The notes under the pieces were generated by a model. That model saw nothing but the letters and a program-made list of their open reading frames with translations. It had not been told where the DNA came from and ran no database searches. A stretch of 49,484 nucleotides of DNA. Origin: CAZWEZ01 sp964632795 (lineage in GTDB: Bacteria > Pseudomonadota > Alphaproteobacteria > Rhodospirillales > 2-02-FULL-58-16). The DNA lies in contig CAZWEZ010000014.1 of NCBI GenBank assembly GCA_964632795.1, forward strand, positions 1 through 49,484, written 5' to 3'. The position numbers were made by a program, and so were the translations under genes. Below, piece after piece: positions 25,511 through 33,320 of the stretch (position 1 is its first letter; the number at the start of each line of letters is the position of its first letter).

Positions 25511-26204
25511 GGACGCCTCCGTCTATTACGCCAAGGTCGCCGCCGTCAGGAACGTGTCCATCGACGTCGAGGAGGGCCAGATCGTGGCCCTGATCGGCGC
25601 CAACGGAGCCGGCAAGAGCACCACCTTGCGGGCGATCTCCGGTCTCAAGCAGCCGTCTTCCGGGGAAATCTGGTTCAAGGACCAGAGGATCGACCACCTG
25701 GCCCCCGAGAAGATCAACCGGCTCGGCATCGCCCAGGTCCCCGAGGGACGGCGGATCTTCCCCCAGATGACGGTGCTGGAGAACCTCGAGATGGGCGCCT
25801 TCCTGCGCCGGGACGCCGAGGGCATCGGCCAGGACATGGAAATGGTGTTCCGTCATTTCCCGATTCTCAGGGAGCGCCGGACCCAGGCCGGGGGCACCTT
25901 GAGCGGCGGCGAACAGCAGATGCTGGCCATGGGGCGGGCGCTGATGTCCGACCCTCAGTTGCTGCTGATGGACGAACCCTCGCTGGGCCTGTCGCCGATC
26001 ATGTGCCAGGAGATCGCCAAGATCATCCTCGACGTTCACGAGGAAGGGCGGACCATCGTCCTGGTCGAGCAGAACGCCCGCCTCGCCCTGGCCCTGGCCC
26101 AGAAGGCCTACGTCTTCGAGACCGGTTCGATCGTGCTCGAGGGCGACGCCAAGGAATTGAGCGAGAACGATCAGGTCAGGAAGACCTATTTGGGCGAGGG
26201 ATAG
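25494..26204 (+). CDS. Branched-chain-type ABC ATPase (LivF family)
   Basis: A 236-residue ATPase. Walker A is GANGAGKSTTLRAISG, followed by the LivF-type GIAQVPEGRRIFPQMTVLENLEMGAF, signature LSGGEQQMLAMGRAL, Walker B LLLMDEPSLGLSP and LVEQNARLAL. It starts with TTG at 25494 (GGAGCGGAAG upstream) inside the end of livG. The response regulator follows after 30 bases in the same direction. Confidence 0.93.
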   Translation: MLLRVKDASVYYAKVAAVRNVSIDVEEGQIVALIGANGAGKSTTLRAISGLKQPSSGEIWFKDQRIDHLAPEKINRLGIAQVPEGRRIFPQMTVLENLEMGAFLRRDAEGIGQDMEMVFRHFPILRERRTQAGGTLSGGEQQMLAMGRALMSDPQLLLMDEPSLGLSPIMCQEIAKIILDVHEEGRTIVLVEQNARLALALAQKAYVFETGSIVLEGDAKELSENDQVRKTYLGEG

Positions 26205-26234
26205 ATCTCGATATTCCGGATTCGAGGAGCCGCC

Positions 26235-26981
26235 ATGAGAATCATGATTGTCGACGATCACGAAATGGTCCGCCGCGGCATGAAAATGCTGCTCGCCAAA
26301 TTGTTCGACGATCTGGCGATCGAAGGCTTCGGCAACATCCCCAAATTGTTGGAACGGCTCGGCGAGACCGAACCGCCGGACATCATCCTGCTTGACCTCT
26401 ATCTGCCGGGGGTCCAGGGCATGGAAGGGCTGGACAAGGTGAACCAGAGCTTTCCCGAGGTCCCGATCGCCATCATCTCGGCCTCCGAGGACGTCGAGGA
26501 CATCGTCGCCTCGATCGAGCACGGGGCCCGGGGGTTCATCCTCAAGTCCTCCGACGAGAAGGTCCTCAAACTGGCCGTGTCGCTGGTCATGTCGGGCGAA
26601 ATCTACGTTCCGTCCCGGGCCCTCAAGGGCCGGAACATGCACTGGCCGGGCAAGCTCCACGGCGATCCCGGACGCATCGCCGAAAGGCGCCGGGGCGGCG
26701 GCCGGCTGTTCCCCGCCGACAACCCGCTGAACCTGCTCACCGAACGCGAGCAGAGCGTGCTCCGCCTGCTGATGCGCGGCCAGTCCAACAAGGAGATCGG
26801 CAGGAACCTCGACCTGGTCGAGGGAACGGTCAAGAAATACGTGCGCATGATCTTCAAGAAGCTGAACGTGTCCAGCCGCACCCAGGCGGTGCTCTCGGCC
26901 ACCCAGTTGGGATGGCCGATCGAGGGCGGCACCGCCGCCACCAGGCTCCCCAGACCGGCGGAAGGCCAAGCGCAGGCCTGA
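26235..26981 (+). CDS. NarL/FixJ-type response regulator
   Basis: A 248-residue protein with a receiver domain (residues 1-120; acidic pair Asp7/Asp8, phospho-acceptor Asp54 in IILLDLYLPG, Ser82 and Lys104 in GFILKSS) and a LuxR-type helix-turn-helix (LTEREQSVLRLLMRGQSNKEIGRNLDLVEGTVKKYVRMIFKKL, about 168-210). The linker (125-165) is Arg/Gly-rich and longer than usual, and the C-terminus ends in a Pro/Ala tail. No histidine kinase gene is within the window, so the partner is elsewhere. Its place 30 bases after livF suggests it is co-transcribed with the importer and may control it or the permease genes that follow. Confidence 0.9.
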   Translation: MRIMIVDDHEMVRRGMKMLLAKLFDDLAIEGFGNIPKLLERLGETEPPDIILLDLYLPGVQGMEGLDKVNQSFPEVPIAIISASEDVEDIVASIEHGARGFILKSSDEKVLKLAVSLVMSGEIYVPSRALKGRNMHWPGKLHGDPGRIAERRRGGGRLFPADNPLNLLTEREQSVLRLLMRGQSNKEIGRNLDLVEGTVKKYVRMIFKKLNVSSRTQAVLSATQLGWPIEGGTAATRLPRPAEGQAQA

Positions 26982-27339
26982 ACGACAACCGCCTTCCCTG
27001 CGGCCGATCCAATCCCTCCCGCCATTTCCGCTTCGTCTTTAGGCACCACCGATCGATGGTCACTTTAGTTCATTTAGGCGACAAAAGAACCGTGCTGGAA
27101 ATAAAAAGTAACTGCTTTCGAAGGTCAAAATAATTCTTCATTTTTGGTGTCTAATGTCTCCATCTGCCCCTTAAGATCGTTTGGATTATCCAATCGAAAT
27201 AAGTAAGAATGCCGATAACAATATTTGCCCGAGAGGAAAAAGCTTTCTTTTCGGTTCGACAAGACTGGGAGGTGGGTACCGTCCCTCAACGTCATTCGGG
27301 GCCCGCACGTTACGTGAACAACGTCTGGAGACTGCAACC
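26982..27339. other. Intergenic region ahead of the permease operon
   Basis: These 358 bases hold no supported gene; short frames lack starts with ribosome-binding sites. GC content falls sharply between about 27050 and 27240. The near-palindrome TTGGA-TTA-TCCAA at 27180-27192 and an ACGT-rich stretch at about 27308-27326 are possible operator sites. The permease operon promoter is expected here. Confidence 0.35.
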
Positions 27340-27651
27340 ATGACCAAAGACCTATCGAAACGAATCGACGCCATGTTCAGGCTCGACACGATCTGGGGGT
27401 ACGGATTCGTCGTCGGCCTGTGGATGGCGTACCTGTTCGTCTACTTCGCCATCAGCGCGATCACCGACGACAAGGGAATCATGCTGGCGCTGACCATCGG
27501 CGGCGCGATGGTCCTGATCTACAACACCGCATCGATGATTGCGATGGTCCGCCACTACGCCGAGGACAAGGAATACATCTACTCCATCGACATCCGCCAT
27601 CTGGACGAGATGAGGGAGAGGAAACTCGCCGAGAGAAGGGGGACCGCGTGA
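27340..27651 (+). CDS. Small two-helix membrane protein of the permease operon
   Basis: The 103-residue product is not recognised. It has two membrane helices (about residues 18-41, WGYGFVVGLWMAYLFVYFAI, and 47-69, IMLALTIGGAMVLIYNTASMI) connected by a short loop with DDKG, and a charged C-terminal tail rich in Asp/Glu/Arg (DIRHLDEMRERKLAERR) likely in the cytoplasm. The ATG at 27340 has CTGGAG upstream; the upstream part of the longer frame is not protein-like. The stop overlaps the next start by one base. It is the first of four genes read together, ending with an APC permease. Confidence 0.7.
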   Translation: MTKDLSKRIDAMFRLDTIWGYGFVVGLWMAYLFVYFAISAITDDKGIMLALTIGGAMVLIYNTASMIAMVRHYAEDKEYIYSIDIRHLDEMRERKLAERRGTA

Positions 27652-28043
27652 TGGCTGAAAGATACGAACCGCCGGAACAAAGCGGCTTTGGCCAGTTTTT
27701 CGACAGCATCTTCCTGCTGGTCCTGGTCTACGCCAGCCTTCTGATCCCCGTCGTGATGGGGCTGACCGCATCCGCCATCGGCGGCGAGGCGGCCAAGATG
27801 GAAGGGGAAATCACCTGGGAACGGCTGGGCCAGAACCCGACCATGCAGGGGCAATGGGAAAAGCTGGGCTTCGACCCCGAATCGGCGGCCGAGATCATCA
27901 ACTCCAAGTTCGACTACAGCATCGATCCGGTGACACTGATCATCACCGGACTGGTGATCTTCGGTTACTTCTTCTTCGTGGTCCGAACCTCCGACAGGGA
28001 ATACCGCGAAGTCCTCGCCGAGAAATTCGACGGCAACAACTGA
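27651..28043 (+). CDS. Small membrane protein with extracytoplasmic loop
   Basis: The 130-residue product is not recognised. It has membrane helices at about residues 16-41 (FDSIFLLVLVYASLLIPVVMGL) and 95-115 (PVTLIITGLVIFGYFFFVV) with a hydrophilic loop of about 55 residues between, containing GQWEKLGFDPESAAEIINSKFDYSI. The C-terminus (RTSDREYREVLAEKF) resembles the charged tail of the preceding protein. Start ATG 27651 shares its A with the upstream stop (TGATG), so the two are translationally coupled. Confidence 0.7.
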   Translation: MAERYEPPEQSGFGQFFDSIFLLVLVYASLLIPVVMGLTASAIGGEAAKMEGEITWERLGQNPTMQGQWEKLGFDPESAAEIINSKFDYSIDPVTLIITGLVIFGYFFFVVRTSDREYREVLAEKFDGNN

Positions 28044-28112
28044 GCCGTCGGCGGGCGTACGCTTCATCGCACCAAGAGCCTCCGAAGGAGGCCTCATAGG
28101 GAGATTCACCCG

Positions 28113-28292
28113 ATGGATTTTTGGGACATCATGAGTTACGCGGCGTGGGCTCTATCCGCCGTACTGATTATCTGGATGGTCATGGACACCATCCGGGTCA
28201 ACCGCGAGTACGATGAAGACCTGCTCATCAGCTCGCGCGAAGGCTTCGATGAATTGCTCGATGCCGACGCTCACAAGGGAGGGTCGTCATGA
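28113..28292 (+). CDS. Very small single-helix membrane protein (59 aa)
   Basis: Bases 28113-28292 encode MDFWDIMSYAAWALSAVLII, then WMVMDTIRVNREYDEDLL and an acidic tail to GGSS. There is one membrane helix (residues 8-26) and a charged cytoplasmic end with 'REYDED' much like the 'REYREV' of the preceding protein. The ATG is preceded by TAGGGAGATTCACC. The stop overlaps the permease start in ATGA, so this is almost certainly a real gene, although short. Function unknown; an accessory subunit of the permease is the natural guess. Confidence 0.75.
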   Translation: MDFWDIMSYAAWALSAVLIIWMVMDTIRVNREYDEDLLISSREGFDELLDADAHKGGSS

Positions 28293-29686
28293 GCGAACAG
28301 ACCGCGCCCTCTGCGGGCAAACCGGAACGCATCCAACTCCTCAAGGTCCTCGGACCGGCCCACGTCTGGGCGCTGGGGGTCGGCATCGTCCTGGTCGGCG
28401 AGTACATGGGATGGAACTTCGCGGTAGGCAAGGGCGGCGCCTACGGGGCCATCATCACCTGCTGGGTCATCGGCCTGCTGTACACCTGCGTGGCGATGAT
28501 CGATTCCGAGGTCACCTCGACGGTGGCCGCGGCCGGCGGCCAGTACACCCAGGCCAAGCACATCATCGGCCCGCTGATGGCCTTCAACGTCGGCCTTTAC
28601 CTGGTCCTGATGTACACCATGCTGGAGGCCGCCGACGCCCTGGTGGCCGGCGACCTGATGGTGGCCATCGCCGCGGAGTTAGGCCACGCCGACCTGGATC
28701 CCAAGGCGTTCGTCATTCTGACCATCGCCGGGTTCGCCTGGCTCAATTACCGCGGCGTGTTCATGACCCTGACGGTGAACTTCGTCATCACCGCCATCGC
28801 CTTCATCGCCATCCTCATCCTGTTCTTCACCATGGAGCCGTGGATCCCGGGCAAGAACCTGTTTCACAGCGAGTTGCTGACCGATCTGCCCTACGGCTGG
28901 ATCGGCGTCATCGCGTCGCTGCAGTTCGCCATCTGGTACTACCTCGGCATCGAGGGCACCTGCCAGGCGGCGGAAGAGGTGCGCTCGTGCGGACGCTCGA
29001 TCCCGCTGGGCACCATGACCGGGATGATGACCCTGCTGATCGCCGCCACCCTGACCTGGTACTTGGCCTCGGGCCTGGTCCCGTGGGAGTACCTCGGCCA
29101 GTCGTTCCTGCCGCTGTATGACACCGCGCGGCTGACCGGCATCCCGATGCTCCAGGTGCTGTTGTTCGTCGGCACGCTGTTCTCGGCGCTGGCCTCGGCC
29201 AACGGCTGCATCAACGACGCCTCGCGGTCCTGGTTCTCGATGGGCCGCGACCATTACCTGCCGGTGTGGTTCGCCGCCGTTCATCCCCGCTACCGGACCC
29301 CGTTCAGGGCGATCGTGTTCCTGATCCCGGTGGCGGTGTCGTTCGGCTTCACCGGACTGCTCGACCAGGTGATCACGTTCTCGATCCTGTCGGGCGTCTT
29401 GATGTACACCATCATGTCCTTCAACATGATTCAGTTCCGCAAGAAGTGGCCGCTGGGATCGATCAGAAGGGCCTACATCCACCCCTTCCACCCGTTGCCG
29501 GCGATCACCCTGATGGTGATCTGCATCGCCACCCTGTTCGGCACCTACCTGGGTTATGGCGGATCGCTCAACTCGATCCTGGTGTTCTACATCGTGGTTT
29601 CGGTGTGGTTCCACTTCCACCGCTACAAGTACGTCCGCCGCGGCGACCAGTTCACCATGTCGTGGCCCAAGCCACAAGGCTACTAA
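28289..29686 (+). CDS. APC-superfamily amino acid/amine permease
   Basis: A 465-residue permease with about 12 helices. The family signature in helix 1 is VGIVLVGEYMGWNFAVGKGGAYG; other APC features are GGQYTQAKHIIGPLMAF, LASANGCINDASRSWFSMGRDHYLPVWFAAVHPRYRTPFRA and the C-terminal helices. It most resembles ethanolamine/amine permeases of this superfamily, so it may import an amine or amino acid by proton or cation symport; the substrate is not proven. The operon consists of three small membrane proteins plus this carrier and ends at the terminator at 29789-29823. Confidence 0.85.
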   Translation: MSEQTAPSAGKPERIQLLKVLGPAHVWALGVGIVLVGEYMGWNFAVGKGGAYGAIITCWVIGLLYTCVAMIDSEVTSTVAAAGGQYTQAKHIIGPLMAFNVGLYLVLMYTMLEAADALVAGDLMVAIAAELGHADLDPKAFVILTIAGFAWLNYRGVFMTLTVNFVITAIAFIAILILFFTMEPWIPGKNLFHSELLTDLPYGWIGVIASLQFAIWYYLGIEGTCQAAEEVRSCGRSIPLGTMTGMMTLLIAATLTWYLASGLVPWEYLGQSFLPLYDTARLTGIPMLQVLLFVGTLFSALASANGCINDASRSWFSMGRDHYLPVWFAAVHPRYRTPFRAIVFLIPVAVSFGFTGLLDQVITFSILSGVLMYTIMSFNMIQFRKKWPLGSIRRAYIHPFHPLPAITLMVICIATLFGTYLGYGGSLNSILVFYIVVSVWFHFHRYKYVRRGDQFTMSWPKPQGY

Positions 29687-29788
29687 GGAGAGGAAATCAC
29701 CCTTCTGGCGCCTCTTCCCTATCGGGCGCCGGGAGCCCACTACCCGTTAACGGTCGTGCTTAATGCGTTGACGGATCATCACCTCCAG

Positions 29789-29823
29789 CCGGCGCCCGAT
29801 TGAATCTGGCGCCGGTTTTTTTT
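29789..29823 (+). terminator. Intrinsic terminator of the permease operon
   Basis: Stem CCGGCGCC (29789-29796) / GGCGCCGG (29808-29815), 11-base loop, eight T. It is 100 bases after the permease stop and just ahead of the next gene. Confidence 0.9.
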
Positions 29824-29857
29824 ATCATGCACCCTGAAGACACCGATCGTAGATCAC

Positions 29858-30535
29858 ATGCGTTACGATGCACTAGCTCTGGTGGCGTTCCTGGTGGGCA
29901 TCCTGTGGTACATGCACAGGCGCCACCGCCGGGAGATTCAGGCCGATCGCTTGGCCATGTACGACGACTGCCGGGAACTGTTCGAAGACGTCCGGATCGT
30001 CCAGGACGACGTCTCCTTCCCGGTCCTCACCGGCGTCTACAAGGGCCACCGGATCAAGCTGAAGCCGATTCCCGACTACATGGTCTTCCGCAAGATCCCG
30101 TCCCTGTGGCTGCAGGTCACGGTGCTGGCGGAGATTCCGTACCCGGGGGTCCTCGACTTCCTGATCCGCGCGGTGAACGTCGAGTTCTACTCGCCGTCCT
30201 CGAAGCTGAGGACCGTCCTTTTCCCCAACCCGCCGGGATGGCCGGAGGAGGCGACGCTGCGCACCGACGACCTCGAGAACATGCCGCCGATCGAGCTGAT
30301 CACGCCGCACATCGACCTGTTCGACGACATCAAGGCCAAGGAGCTTCTGATCACCCCGCGCGGCGTGCGCATCGTCTACCAGGCCGATCAGGCGAGGCGG
30401 GCCCACTACATGATCCTCAGGCAGCAGATCTTCGAGAACTTCAGGCTTCATCCCGGCCTCGTCGGCTGGCTGCTCGAGCGGGCCATCGCCATCCGCGACG
30501 ATCTGTGCAAAGAGAGCCGAAATGACCAGAACTGA
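29858..30535 (+). CDS. Membrane-anchored hypothetical protein
   Basis: The 225-residue protein is not recognised. A single N-terminal helix (ALALVAFLVGILWYM, residues 5-19) is followed by RRHRR, so the remainder is likely on the cytoplasmic side. The soluble part has mixed alpha/beta character (VLTGVYKGHRIKLKPIPDYMVFRKIPSLWLQVTVLAEIPY). It overlaps the next gene by 14 bases, indicating coupled expression of the pair. ATG 29858 follows directly on the permease terminator, so the promoter must be inside or very near that structure. Confidence 0.65.
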   Translation: MRYDALALVAFLVGILWYMHRRHRREIQADRLAMYDDCRELFEDVRIVQDDVSFPVLTGVYKGHRIKLKPIPDYMVFRKIPSLWLQVTVLAEIPYPGVLDFLIRAVNVEFYSPSSKLRTVLFPNPPGWPEEATLRTDDLENMPPIELITPHIDLFDDIKAKELLITPRGVRIVYQADQARRAHYMILRQQIFENFRLHPGLVGWLLERAIAIRDDLCKESRNDQN

Positions 30536-30851
30536 CGACACGAGGGCCGATCCGGAGCCCGGGGAAGAACCCCGCGGGCCCCTGCATCCCTATTGGATCA
30601 TCCTGATCGCCATCCTGCTTCCCGGGGTCGGTCAGGTCCTCAACAACATGGCCCTGCGCGGCATCACCATGTTGTTCTTCACCATCATCCTGGGCTGGGC
30701 GACCTACAACACGACGACCCCCGAGCTTTCATTCCTCGGCCGCTACGCGGGGGGGCTGTTCATCTACGCGATCTCGGTGCTCGACGCCTACCGCTGGTCC
30801 CGCCACCGCTGGGAACTCTTCAAATACGACCGCGAAAAGACCGACGGCTAG
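30522..30851 (+). CDS. Small hypothetical membrane protein
   Basis: The 109-residue product has a hydrophilic acidic/Pro N-terminus (residues 1-22) and two or three helices: YWIILIAILLPGVGQVLNNMAL, ITMLFFTIILGWATY, and FLGRYAGGLFIYAISVL. The last residues are charged (DAYRWSRHRWELFKYDREK). The combination P-G-x-G-x-x-x-N resembles small TM2-like membrane proteins, but I cannot assign a family firmly. Its stop codon is directly followed by a CRP-type palindrome. Confidence 0.65.
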   Translation: MTRTDDTRADPEPGEEPRGPLHPYWIILIAILLPGVGQVLNNMALRGITMLFFTIILGWATYNTTTPELSFLGRYAGGLFIYAISVLDAYRWSRHRWELFKYDREKTDG

Positions 30852-30870
30852 CTGTGACGGCCGTCACAGC
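30851..30870. promoter_or_regulatory. CRP-type palindrome
   Basis: GCTGTGACGGCCGTCACAGC is a perfect 20-bp palindrome that contains TGTGA-N6-TCACA, the full CRP consensus. Its centre (30860.5) is 41.5 bases upstream of the start predicted from the -10 at 30890-30895, the standard class II activator position. Confidence 0.65.
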
Positions 30871-30889
30871 GCCGACGGTCCGGTGATGG

Positions 30890-30895
30890 GATAAT
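30890..30895 (+). promoter_or_regulatory. -10 element (GATAAT)
   Basis: GATAAT matches TATAAT at five positions. Transcription would start near 30902. No -35 box is evident, as expected of a class II activator-dependent promoter. Confidence 0.5.
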
Positions 30896-30901
30896 GGTGC
30901 C

Positions 30902-30970
30902 CACGTTATGAGATGAGTGTTTTCCCTCCCTGTTAAACTCGCCGGGCCTCCAAGGCCCGGCATTTTTTTT
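30902..30970 (+). ncRNA. Candidate CRP-controlled small RNA with CCCUCCC element
   Basis: About 69 bases between the predicted start and the T run of a strong terminator, without a usable reading frame. The 5' half is unstructured and has TTTTCCCTCCCTG (about 30920-30932), an anti-Shine-Dalgarno sequence like those in several alphaproteobacterial sRNAs. The 3' part is the terminator hairpin, and the T8 tail is suited to Hfq binding. The layout (activator site, -10, C/U-rich single strand, terminator) is that of a trans-acting sRNA. It could instead be only the terminator of the upstream gene pair. Confidence 0.55.
30941..30970 (+). terminator. Intrinsic terminator
   Basis: Perfect 9-bp stem GCCGGGCCT / AGGCCCGGC with loop CCA and then A and eight T. 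Plus strand only. It ends the candidate sRNA and any read-through from the two membrane-protein genes. Confidence 0.9.
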
Positions 30971-31086
30971 GTTCTTCGGGCCGCCGTTGGCGATTCGTTA
31001 ACCAATTGGCCCCACCATCCGAGATCGCGGGAAGATCACGTCACAAGAAAAACCAACAAATACCTTCGCCATGGAGGAGGAAAACC

Positions 31087-31794
31087 ATGTGCCGCTTCCC
31101 GCGCGTCCTGGCGATGTCGATCGTTCCCCTGGTGCTGTCGGGCTGTTCCGTCCCGCTGCCGGTCCAGATCGCCTCGCTGATCGCCGATGGCATCAGCCTG
31201 CTGACCACCGAGAAGACGCTCACCGACCACGGCATTTCGGCGGCCGCCGACAAGGACTGCGCGGTGTGGCGCGGGATTACCGGCGAGGGGCTGTGCCGCC
31301 AGGACGGCGACGGCGCGACGTTGCTCGCCGAGGCTCCGGCCGATAACGGCGGCGAACCGGGGTTCGTCCTTGCCGAAGCCGTGGAAACCGTGCCGCTGCC
31401 GGCGCCGGAGCCGGAACCGGCGCCAGCCGCCGAAGACGACCAAGAGGACGAGGCCGTGATCGCCGAAGCCGGGCTCGCCGAGGAGACGGCAGCGGAAGAG
31501 GCCGCGCCCCCGCCCCCGCCTCCGCCCCCGGCGGCCGAGGACAGCGGCGGGCTTCATTTCGTGCTGGCAAGCTTCTCCGTGCCCGGCAACGCCAGCCGTC
31601 TGGTGTCGGGCAACCGCGAGCTGTCGCCCCGGGTGGTGACGGCGGTGGTCGATGAGAGGATCATGCACCGGGTGGTGGTCGGCCCCTTCGCATCCGAAGA
31701 CCGCCAGACCCTGCGCGCCCGCCTCGCGGCGGCGGGGTTCACCGACGCCTGGGCGATCCGCCTGGACGCCGGCGCGGGGCGAAGCCCCGGTTGA
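31087..31794 (+). CDS. SPOR-like lipoprotein
   Basis: A 235-residue lipoprotein: signal peptide with lipobox VLSGC (Cys at about residue 20), then a helical region (VQIASLIADGISLLTTEKTLTDHGISAAADKDCAVWRGI) typical of alphaproteobacterial envelope lipoproteins, then an acidic and Pro-rich linker with a run of Pro (about 130-155), and a C-terminal SPOR-like domain (LHFVLASFSVPGNASRLVSGN ... RVVVGPFASEDRQTLRARLAAAGF). SPOR domains bind denuded peptidoglycan at division sites. The GGAGGAGG ribosome-binding site at about 31073-31080 fixes the start at 31087. The SPOR match is a pattern judgement. Confidence 0.7.
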   Translation: MCRFPRVLAMSIVPLVLSGCSVPLPVQIASLIADGISLLTTEKTLTDHGISAAADKDCAVWRGITGEGLCRQDGDGATLLAEAPADNGGEPGFVLAEAVETVPLPAPEPEPAPAAEDDQEDEAVIAEAGLAEETAAEEAAPPPPPPPPAAEDSGGLHFVLASFSVPGNASRLVSGNRELSPRVVTAVVDERIMHRVVVGPFASEDRQTLRARLAAAGFTDAWAIRLDAGAGRSPG

Positions 31795-31939
31795 TACCAA
31801 GGGGCACTGATATTGACCCCTTGCGATCGCTTTTCCCGTCCCCTCGGGGCGTCGGGAAGGCTTGACGATGCGCCAGCATCGCCGAATGGTGTGGCCTGGC
31901 CCAGGCCTAGTGGATAGAATCCAACATATGGTACCCCCG
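31795..31939. other. Intergenic region with REP-like sequence
   Basis: GGGGCACTGATATTGACCCC (31801-31820) is a near-palindrome of the same general type as repeats elsewhere in the window. GATCGCTTTTCCCGTCCC (about 31825-31842) matches the very end of the window. A TTCCCG...CGGGAA hairpin with inner CCCC/GGGG (31833-31857) could slow or end transcription. Confidence 0.4.
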
Positions 31940-33271
31940 ATGCACGCCTTTCAGGACATCGCCGCCCCCGGCTTCAAGGCCACCCCGTTCTGGTGGGAGG
32001 CCACCGCGCCGACCGCCGAGGGCGCTTCCGGTCTGCCCGGTAAGGCCGACGTGGTGGTGGTCGGCGGCGGCTATGGGGGGCTCAACGCGGCGCTGGAGCT
32101 GGCCCGCCGGGGCACCGCGGTGACCGTGCTCGAGGCCGAGGACTTCGGGTTCGGCCCCAGCAGCCGCAACGGCGGCCTGGTCGGCAGCACCAAGATCGGC
32201 AAGGGTCCGTCGCACTCGGGCCGCTCGCCGGTCGAGACGGCCGAGGGCCGCAAGAAGCTGATCGGCTACCTGGTGGCCGGAGCGGCCGCCTTCGAGCACC
32301 TGGAAACGGTCATCGAACGCGAAGCCATCGATTGCCACTTCCGGCGGGTCGATTCGTTCCTCGGCGCCTATACCCCCGAGCATTTCGAGGCCCTGCGCCA
32401 CAAGGCCGACCTGATCAACGAAACCGGCACCCACCGCGCCGAACTGGTGCCCCGGGAACGCCAGCACGAGGTCATCGCCACCGACTACTACCACGGCGGC
32501 ATGAGCGTCTCGCCGGCCGGCGCGATCCATCCGGCGCTCTATCTCCGGGGTCTCTACGAGGCCTGCCGGAGGGCCGGGGTGACGCTGTGTGCGCGGACCC
32601 GGGCGAGTCGCATCGTCCGGGACGGCGAACGCTTCGAGGTCGCCACCCCGGGCGGGCGGCTGACGGCGCGCGAAGTGGTGGTCGCCACCAACGGCCTGAC
32701 CGGCCCGGTGACGCCCTGGCTGCGCCGCCGCCTGATCCCGCTGGCCAGCCACATGATCGCCACCGAGGAGTTGCCCGAGGAGACGGCGCGGAGCCTGATC
32801 CCCAGCGGCCAGACCATCGCCGACACCAAGCGGGTGCTCCACTACTACCGCATGTCGCCGGACGGTCGCCGGGTGCTGTTCGGCGGCCGAGCCCGGTTCA
32901 CAGAGGCCGGTCACGAGGTTACCGCACCGGTCCTGTACGCCGACATGCTCAAGGTGTTTCCCCACATCGCCGGGTGCAGGATCACCCACGCCTGGCAGGG
33001 CAACGTCGCCTTCGCCTTCGACTACCTGCCCCACATGGGCCGCCATCAGGGCATCCACTACTGCCTGGCCTGCAACGGCAGCGGGGTGGCCATGTTGAGT
33101 TACCTTGGCTACCAGGTGGCGACCAAGATCCTCGGCCAACCCGAACCCACCTGCCCGTTCGACTCCCGCCCCTTCCCGACCAAGCCGTTCTACACCGGCA
33201 CCCCTTGGTTCCTGCCTTTCGTCGGGGAATATTTCAGACTGCGCGACCGGATGGACAGACCGGGCGGGTAA
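31940..33271 (+). CDS. FAD-dependent amine oxidase / D-amino acid oxidase family (PuuB-like)
   Basis: A 443-residue DAO-family flavoprotein. The dinucleotide fold is ADVVVVGGGYGGLNAALELARRGTAVTVLEAE, followed by the SSRNGGLVG FAD-contact loop. The C-terminal part has HAWQGNVAFAFDYLPHMGRHQGIHYCLACNGSGVAMLSYLG. Members such as gamma-glutamylputrescine oxidase or glycine/sarcosine oxidases oxidise a primary or secondary amine to the imine with release of H2O2 or electron transfer. ATG 31940 (MHAFQDIAAPGFKATPFWW) matches the usual N-terminus; ATG 31928 is also possible. It faces the M20/deiminase gene pair, the two gene ends lying 49 bases apart. Confidence 0.82.
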   Translation: MHAFQDIAAPGFKATPFWWEATAPTAEGASGLPGKADVVVVGGGYGGLNAALELARRGTAVTVLEAEDFGFGPSSRNGGLVGSTKIGKGPSHSGRSPVETAEGRKKLIGYLVAGAAAFEHLETVIEREAIDCHFRRVDSFLGAYTPEHFEALRHKADLINETGTHRAELVPRERQHEVIATDYYHGGMSVSPAGAIHPALYLRGLYEACRRAGVTLCARTRASRIVRDGERFEVATPGGRLTAREVVVATNGLTGPVTPWLRRRLIPLASHMIATEELPEETARSLIPSGQTIADTKRVLHYYRMSPDGRRVLFGGRARFTEAGHEVTAPVLYADMLKVFPHIAGCRITHAWQGNVAFAFDYLPHMGRHQGIHYCLACNGSGVAMLSYLGYQVATKILGQPEPTCPFDSRPFPTKPFYTGTPWFLPFVGEYFRLRDRMDRPGG

Positions 33272-33320
33272 GCCCCCTGATCCGCACCCCGCCCGCCGCC
33301 TTGGTCATGGCGGCGGTTTC

